Shown here: one piece after another, positions 60,247-64,000 of the stretch
Numbering within the stretch: position 1 is the stretch's first letter
How the letters are laid out: every line of letters begins with the position of its first letter
Assembly (NCBI GenBank): GCA_023666665.1
Contig: JAMPBN010000001.1
Location: 793,844 to 857,843, forward strand
Direction: 5' to 3'
DNA from: Prevotella sp.
GTDB lineage: Bacteria > Bacteroidota > Bacteroidia > Bacteroidales > Muribaculaceae
DNA length: 64,000 bases
The notes under the pieces: generated by a model
Databases searched by the model: none
What the model was told of the DNA's origin: nothing
What the model saw: the letters and a program-made list of their open reading frames with translations, nothing else
Translations under genes and position numbers: made by a program

Positions 60247-60663
60247 TCACTTGGGTTGCTCACACAGCTCAATGAGCGTGCCGCACGTTGACTTGGGGTG
60301 GAGGAACGCGATGTTGAGGCTCTCGGCACCTTTGCGGGGAGCTTTGTCAATGAGTCTAACTCCCTTTTCTTCGAGTTCACCGAGGGCGTTGGCCACACCG
60401 TCTGTAATATTTAGGGCCATATGCTGAATGCCGCCGCGACCGCCGTTGTTGGCAATAAACTTTGAGATTGCGCTGTCTTCCGACGTGCCTTCAAGGAGTT
60501 CTATCTTGGTTTGACCGATACGGAAAAAGGCGGTACGCACTTTCTGATCGGCGACTTCTTCGATAGCGAAGCACTTGATGCCGAGCATATTTTCGTAGAA
60601 GGGGATTGCCTCGTCGAGCGAGGGTACGGCTATGCCGATGTGTTCAATGTGAGAAATTTCCAT
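60247..60663 (-). CDS. mce: Methylmalonyl-CoA epimerase
   Basis: A 138-aa vicinal-oxygen-chelate protein. Metal-binding His in SHIEHIGIAVPSL, Gln in FFRIGQTKIELLEGT, His in GGIQHMALNI and Glu in GTLIELCEQPK agree with the family. It interconverts (R)- and (S)-methylmalonyl-CoA, linking the mutase to the decarboxylase encoded directly downstream. Length is normal. The operon promoter is probably at 60694. Confidence 0.96.
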   Translation of the reverse strand: MEISHIEHIGIAVPSLDEAIPFYENMLGIKCFAIEEVADQKVRTAFFRIGQTKIELLEGTSEDSAISKFIANNGGRGGIQHMALNITDGVANALGELEEKGVRLIDKAPRKGAESLNIAFLHPKSTCGTLIELCEQPK

Positions 60664-60693
60664 GGGTTTTATGGTTTATTATACTTTGCCGTG

Positions 60694-60701
60694 CAAAGTT
60701 A
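60694..60701 (-). promoter_or_regulatory. -7 element of the mce-mmd operon, in a small palindrome
   Basis: The minus strand reads TAACTTTG 31 nt before the mce start. It is part of ACTTTGC-CGT-GCAAAGT, similar to the palindromic promoter at 9544-9562. No clear -33 element. Confidence 0.6.
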
Positions 60702-60726
60702 CGATTTTTTTTTGAAATCACCGATA

Positions 60727-61302
60727 TTATTTCTTCAAACTTGCCTTCAACGCATTGAGAGCGTTGATTTTTTCGCGCAAAAGGTCATAATTTCCGGGGT
60801 TGGCGTCTATGAGGATGTCGAGCAGCTCTATCGCCTCCTCATATCTCCCGCAACTCACGTCGGCCTGCGCAAGGGCAAGCTTCAGGTTGCCGTCGTCGGG
60901 ATACAGCCCCACCGCTTCGGTCAGCACCTCATGGGCGGCGGCATCACCGTTGACACGCCCGACGCAGTCGGCATACCAGCGATAAATGTCGGCATCGTGA
61001 TTGCCGGCAGCAACGAGGCGGGCATACACATCCATAGCACGGCCATACATCCCCCAGGCGTGCATCACGGCAGCCTCGAGTTGAGCAATATCCGCAGATT
61101 TGCGCCCGAGCCTTTCAAAGCGGACAATTATGCGTTCGCGGCTCAGCGAGTCCGTCTCGGCCACAATCTCGGCCACGGCCTCTTCGTCGACCTCCCCGGC
61201 GGCATAACCGCGCAGGGTTGCGTCAACGCGCTTCGTAGGGATTTCGCCCATAGCCGCTCCCAGCGACACACACATTATAAGTAATAATACATAGCGTTTC
61301 AT
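60727..61302 (-). CDS. Exported TPR-like protein
   Basis: A 191-aa protein from ATG 61302 with a signal peptide ending near GAAMGE. Several helical hairpins of TPR type are visible (AWGMYGRAMDVYARLVAAGNHDADIYRWYADC, LTEAVGLYPDDGNLKLALAQADVSCGRYEEAIELLD). No family assignment beyond TPR; probably a periplasmic scaffold. The start is 5 bases after the -7 box TATATTTG, implying a leaderless message. An upstream start at 61380 would read through the promoter region and is unlikely. Confidence 0.8.
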   Translation of the reverse strand: MKRYVLLLIMCVSLGAAMGEIPTKRVDATLRGYAAGEVDEEAVAEIVAETDSLSRERIIVRFERLGRKSADIAQLEAAVMHAWGMYGRAMDVYARLVAAGNHDADIYRWYADCVGRVNGDAAAHEVLTEAVGLYPDDGNLKLALAQADVSCGRYEEAIELLDILIDANPGNYDLLREKINALNALKASLKK

Positions 61303-61307
61303 TGCCG

Positions 61308-61315
61308 CAAATATA
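61308..61315 (-). promoter_or_regulatory. -7 element beside the TPR gene start
   Basis: Minus strand TATATTTG, then five bases, then ATG. Divergent from the ABC promoter at 61334-61364. Confidence 0.6.
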
Positions 61316-61333
61316 AAAATTTTTGGCGAATTT

Positions 61334-61364
61334 TTTGGTGGAAAAGAAATTATAGCTATCTTTG
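61334..61364 (+). promoter_or_regulatory. Promoter of the ABC-GntR operon
   Basis: TTTG (61334-61337), exactly 19 nt, TATCTTTG (61357-61364). Leader of about 50 nt before ATG 61422. Confidence 0.88.
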
Positions 61365-61421
61365 CGGTGTAGTTATGCACACCACCGCATTACAATTAAT
61401 ATCCACTCATCTGATAATGAA

Positions 61422-62228
61422 ATGATTGTTACTTTTGAAAACCTGACCCTGCGCTACGGCCGCACCATCGCGCTCAACGACCTGACCGCCACAATCTCAC
61501 CGGGCATACACCTGCTGCTCGGCGAGAACGGCGCAGGCAAGACCTCGCTACTCCACGTTATCGCCGGACTGCGTTTCCCCACGCAGGGCCGATGTCTCGT
61601 TGACGGCGCTCAAAGTCGATTCCGTCTGCCATCGATTGAGTCGAAAATCTTCTACCTCGGGGCGGGAATGGCACTGCCGACGCGAACGGTTGAGGAACTT
61701 GTCAAGGTTCACGCACAGTTCTACCCCACATTTTCCGCAGAGATGCTCAACGAAAATCTCGCGGCGTTTAATATCGATGCGACTACAAAGTTTTCAGCTA
61801 TGTCAACCGGCACTCGCCAAAAGGCTATGATTGCATACGCCCTGGCGCTACGCACTCCGATATTGCTGCTCGACGAACCGGCCACCGGGCTTGATATTTC
61901 TTCAGTCAGAACCCTTCAACGGCTTATGGCGCACTGCATCGAGCCGGAGCAGACGGTAATAGTGGCAACTCACCACATCCACGACCTCGAAAATCTCTAC
62001 GACAGCGTCTTGATGTTGCGCCTGGGCAAGTTGGTGCTGAATCTTTCAACGGAGACACTGACCGAGCGCTTTGCGTTCATCACTTCCCCTACCCCGCCCG
62101 ACGGCGCACTGTTTTCGCTCCCTGCCCTGGGACAATTCCGTAGCATCGTTGCCAACGACGGCGCTCTCGAAACCAACATTGATTACGAACTCTTATATCT
62201 CGCTTTGCAAAATGGTCTCACTTTATAA
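61422..62228 (+). CDS. ABC transporter ATP-binding protein
   Basis: A 268-aa protein from ATG 61422 (MIVTFENLTLRYG). Walker A GENGAGKT (34-41), a degenerate signature MSTGTRQK instead of LSGGQ, Walker B ILLLDEPATGLD, and the H-loop TVIVATHHIHD. It powers the membrane protein encoded next, whose start overlaps by 17 bp. A GntR regulator of YtrA type completes the operon, so a role in envelope stress or antibiotic/peptide export is plausible by analogy, not proven. Confidence 0.92.
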   Translation: MIVTFENLTLRYGRTIALNDLTATISPGIHLLLGENGAGKTSLLHVIAGLRFPTQGRCLVDGAQSRFRLPSIESKIFYLGAGMALPTRTVEELVKVHAQFYPTFSAEMLNENLAAFNIDATTKFSAMSTGTRQKAMIAYALALRTPILLLDEPATGLDISSVRTLQRLMAHCIEPEQTVIVATHHIHDLENLYDSVLMLRLGKLVLNLSTETLTERFAFITSPTPPDGALFSLPALGQFRSIVANDGALETNIDYELLYLALQNGLTL

Positions 62229-62952
62229 TTACGACGGTTTTTCGTGGCGCCGCGTCGCAATGGTCGGTCGCTACTTCATACCCGCCCTGCGCGGCAAAGT
62301 CGCAGCAATGGCCGCAATCTGCTTCGCCATCATTCTCGCAGCTTGTTTTCTCGGTCAGCCAAACGGAAAAACAATGAGCGCCGATCTGTTTTCAACGCTC
62401 TCCCTTGCCATCGTTCTCACGCCGGTTTACTTCACCATAAAACCTGCCGACGAGATTTTTAACACGCTCCCGGCTCTCGCATCCGAAAAGCGTGCGTTCA
62501 TCTTCCTGTTCTCTTTCATCATTATCCCGGCGCTGATGCTCATTCCGGGGTCAATCATCGTGGAACTGTTTTTCCCGGATATGGATGAGCAATTCCTCGG
62601 CACAAATGCAGTCAGCGTTTTGCGTTCCGATGCCGCCGGTTGGTTAATCGCTGTGGGTGTTATCCAAATGCTCGCCCAAATCTCTATCGGGCTGTGGGCA
62701 GCTTTCAGCTACCGAGGCAGCAAGCGGTCAGCAGTAACCTTTCTTGCCGTTTTCGGAGCAATCTCGCTGAATGGAATTATGGGTTTTGTCAGCGGATTTT
62801 TCGATGCAGTCACCGGCAAACCCGCGCAAGCCTGTGACACCTTTGCCGAAGCAATGGCCGTTGAGGGAAAATACCTTGTCGCCATTTGGGCAGTAATCTT
62901 CATTTTCGCGTGTTATAAAGCATCGCGGGCAATTTCGCGCAAACAGGTATGA
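62212..62952 (+). CDS. ABC transporter membrane protein, ABC-2-like
   Basis: A 246-aa protein with six hydrophobic segments (about 25-45, 57-76, 90-112, 145-166, 180-205, 225-242). No characteristic motif is seen; the pairing with the ATPase defines it. Begins MVSLYNYDGFSWRRVAMVGRY. It ends in an ATGA overlap with the regulator gene. Confidence 0.85.
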   Translation: MVSLYNYDGFSWRRVAMVGRYFIPALRGKVAAMAAICFAIILAACFLGQPNGKTMSADLFSTLSLAIVLTPVYFTIKPADEIFNTLPALASEKRAFIFLFSFIIIPALMLIPGSIIVELFFPDMDEQFLGTNAVSVLRSDAAGWLIAVGVIQMLAQISIGLWAAFSYRGSKRSAVTFLAVFGAISLNGIMGFVSGFFDAVTGKPAQACDTFAEAMAVEGKYLVAIWAVIFIFACYKASRAISRKQV

Positions 62953-63308
62953 TGGAATTTTCGGCCGACAAGCCTATATATCGCCAAGTTGCGGACTACT
63001 GCACATCACGCATCCTCGAGGGTCGCTGGACTCCCGGGGAGCGCATCCCCTCAACCAAGGAGCTTGCCGTGGAACTCGCGGTCAACAACCGCACGGTGAT
63101 GAAAGCCTACGACGACCTCGCCACCGCCGAGGTAATCTTCCAGCGGCGCGGCATGGGCTACTACGTTGCCGACAATGCCGTAGCACTGCTTCGCGACCTC
63201 CTGCGCCAACGCTTCATCAACAACACCGTGCCCGACGTCATCGCCGCAATGCGCGCCGCCGGCATCTCCCGCCTCACCATCGACAACGGCAAAACCACCC
63301 TCGCTTAA
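62949..63308 (+). CDS. GntR-family (YtrA-type) transcriptional regulator
   Basis: A 119-aa protein. The winged helix-turn-helix is complete: PIYRQVADYCTSRILEGRWTPGERIPSTKELAVELAVNNRTVMKAYDDLATAEVIFQRRGMGYYV. Only a short helical tail of about 45 residues follows, with no large ligand domain, which is typical of the YtrA subfamily that controls its own ABC operon. Position as last gene allows autoregulation at the promoter 61334-61364. It ends 4 bp overlapping the convergent TonB-domain gene. Confidence 0.93.
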   Translation: MMEFSADKPIYRQVADYCTSRILEGRWTPGERIPSTKELAVELAVNNRTVMKAYDDLATAEVIFQRRGMGYYVADNAVALLRDLLRQRFINNTVPDVIAAMRAAGISRLTIDNGKTTLA

Positions 63309-63757
63309 TTTTTCGCGCTCATCACGACCACCTCGTCAAGATATTCGCCCTCAAAATTCTCATCCAAACGAACCTCTGTCGTGTCAATCTCGGTAATATC
63401 ACCCAAAGTGAAATTTACAGGCAAGACATAGCACTTGGCCGATGCCTCCTCCGTGTTGCCGGAAGGAGCCTCAAAAGGTTTTAAACCTTGAACGGCTTTA
63501 AGCGCTTCGCTGTCGAGCAGAGGATTTACTTTACGAACAACGCGGGCGTCAGAAATTTTGCCGTCAGGCTCAACAACGAATGTAACGTGAACTTTCCCGA
63601 GGATTCCCTTTTCGGCAGCTTGAACAGGATAGCGTAACGCGCGGGCAAAGTAACGATACATCTCATTATCTCTGCCGGGATATTGGGGGAAACTTGCCGA
63701 AGCTGATGCGCAGGCTAACAATATCATTGACAGCGCTTCAAACATAATTTTTCTCAT
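63305..63757 (-). CDS. Exported TonB C-terminal-domain protein
   Basis: A 150-aa protein from ATG 63757 with signal peptide (MRKIMFEALSMILLACASASA). The body is a TonB_C fold: ALRYPVQAAEKGILGKVHVTFVVEPDGKISDARVVRKVNPLLDSEALKAVQGLKPFEA, with LPVNFTLG closing it. It lacks the N-terminal membrane helix and Pro-rich spacer of a true TonB, so it is a free periplasmic TonB_C-like protein of a type common in Bacteroidetes. The tail LDEVVVMSAKN is unusual. Function unknown. Confidence 0.85.
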   Translation of the reverse strand: MRKIMFEALSMILLACASASASFPQYPGRDNEMYRYFARALRYPVQAAEKGILGKVHVTFVVEPDGKISDARVVRKVNPLLDSEALKAVQGLKPFEAPSGNTEEASAKCYVLPVNFTLGDITEIDTTEVRLDENFEGEYLDEVVVMSAKN

Positions 63758-63784
63758 AACAAAACGAGTATTAAAAAGTTTTGT

Positions 63785-63815
63785 CAAAGATAAACATTCC
63801 CACAAACAAAACCAA
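63785..63815 (-). promoter_or_regulatory. Promoter of the TonB-domain gene
   Basis: Minus strand TTG (63815-63813), 20 nt, TATCTTTG (63792-63785), start codon 28 nt downstream. A homopolymer of eight (G on plus, 63843-63850) lies about 28 nt further upstream. Confidence 0.7.
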
Positions 63816-63842
63816 TTAATTTACAGCAATTTAACTTTTTTT

Positions 63843-63850
63843 GGGGGGGG
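63843..63850. repeat. G8 homopolymer upstream of the TonB-domain gene
   Basis: Eight G on the plus strand, outside the predicted promoter core. Confidence 0.85.
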
Positions 63851-63913
63851 ATATTAACATATCTTAACTTCTATATGTGGATTTATGGGTCAGTGGTCAG
63901 GGGTTAGTAAATG

Positions 63914-63948
63914 CAAAAAAGTCGGACTCCGGGATTGGAGTCCGACTT
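63914..63948 (-). terminator. Intrinsic terminator of the rRNA operon
   Basis: A 12-bp GC-rich stem (63919-63930 with 63937-63948) with a 6-nt loop is followed on the minus strand by a T-run, directly after the 5S gene. Confidence 0.92.
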
Positions 63949-63950
63949 GG

Positions 63951-64000
63951 TGGAGGGGGCGGTTACCTACTCTCCCGCTTTCGCAGTACCATCGGCGTGG
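63951..64000 (-). rRNA. rrf: 5S ribosomal RNA, 3' part
   Basis: The minus strand reads a typical 5S rRNA 3' half: CGAUGGUACUG, GGGAGAGUAGGU, then ACCGCC close to the 3' end. The gene continues beyond the right edge. The exact 3' end (63949-63953) is estimated from the terminator position. Confidence 0.9.

Overview
The window (about 52% G+C by eye) looks like a Bacteroidales chromosome, most plausibly a gut Muribaculaceae-type organism (inference). Supporting signs are Bacteroidetes promoters (TTTG about 19-20 nt before TAnnTTTG) in front of most transcription units, little use of Shine-Dalgarno sequences, a NuoA-B-C type complex I, a Na+-pumping methylmalonyl-CoA decarboxylase operon, a Mfa2/FimB-type fimbrial locus, a C10 (streptopain-like) protease, and a 29-codon mS38/bS22-like ribosomal gene next to HU and RNase G. 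No transposase, CRISPR array or tRNA was seen. The 3' end of a 5S rRNA gene lies at the right edge on the minus strand, so a ribosomal operon ends there.

Layout. 1-1186: 5' part of the complex I operon (nuoA-nuoB-nuoC, minus). 1384-4803: giant secreted protein. 4973-8593: acyl-CoA dehydrogenase with both electron-transfer flavoprotein subunits. 8684-10089: nadC and rlmH from a shared divergent promoter. 10139-15174: small membrane protein, Bcr/CflA efflux pump, C10 protease. 15380-18847: thrS-infC-rpmI-rplT. 19098-24564: RND-type tripartite efflux operon. 24631-26767: outer-membrane barrel and lipoprotein. 26925-33085: tightly packed carbonic anhydrase, GH123-like glycosidase, uvrB and ygiQ. 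33262-35425: HU, small ribosomal protein, RNase G. 35463-38273: EamA exporter, RluD, PASTA protein, rpsO. 38386-45434: fimbrial-type operon (OmpA/DUF3575 protein, Mfa2-like anchor, two fimbrillin-like lipoproteins sharing an identical 914-bp 5' half). 45676-52290: beta-propeller protein, PAP2-barrel fusion, nitroreductase, DUF2520, AAA/DUF4143, KdsC, Maf. 52263-55631: DUF2442 protein and a second-type giant secreted protein. 55914-60663: methylmalonyl-CoA epimerase and decarboxylase operon (succinate-to-propionate route). 60727-63757: TPR protein, ABC-GntR operon, TonB-domain protein.

Most striking structure. (1) The two fimbrillin-like genes are identical from the start codon for 914 bp and then diverge into different beta-helix-like C-terminal halves, a modular arrangement that one recombination could reshuffle. 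(2) Intergenic spacers between same-strand genes are repeatedly filled with arrays of strict 7-nt period (GGTTANN-like), often running into the upstream stop codon or the downstream start codon and capped by hairpins whose stems differ in sequence but stay self-complementary. A sister class has strict 8-nt period and occurs even inside uvrB and the decarboxylase gamma gene. (3) A Bcr/CflA gene has its start codon in the apical loop of a nested hairpin. (4) A PAP2 phosphatase runs in frame through an internal signal-peptide-like segment into a probable outer-membrane barrel. (5) G/C homopolymers of 8-10 nt sit upstream of three envelope genes. (6) Several promoters have TAnnTTTG only 4-8 nt from the first ATG, suggesting leaderless mRNAs.
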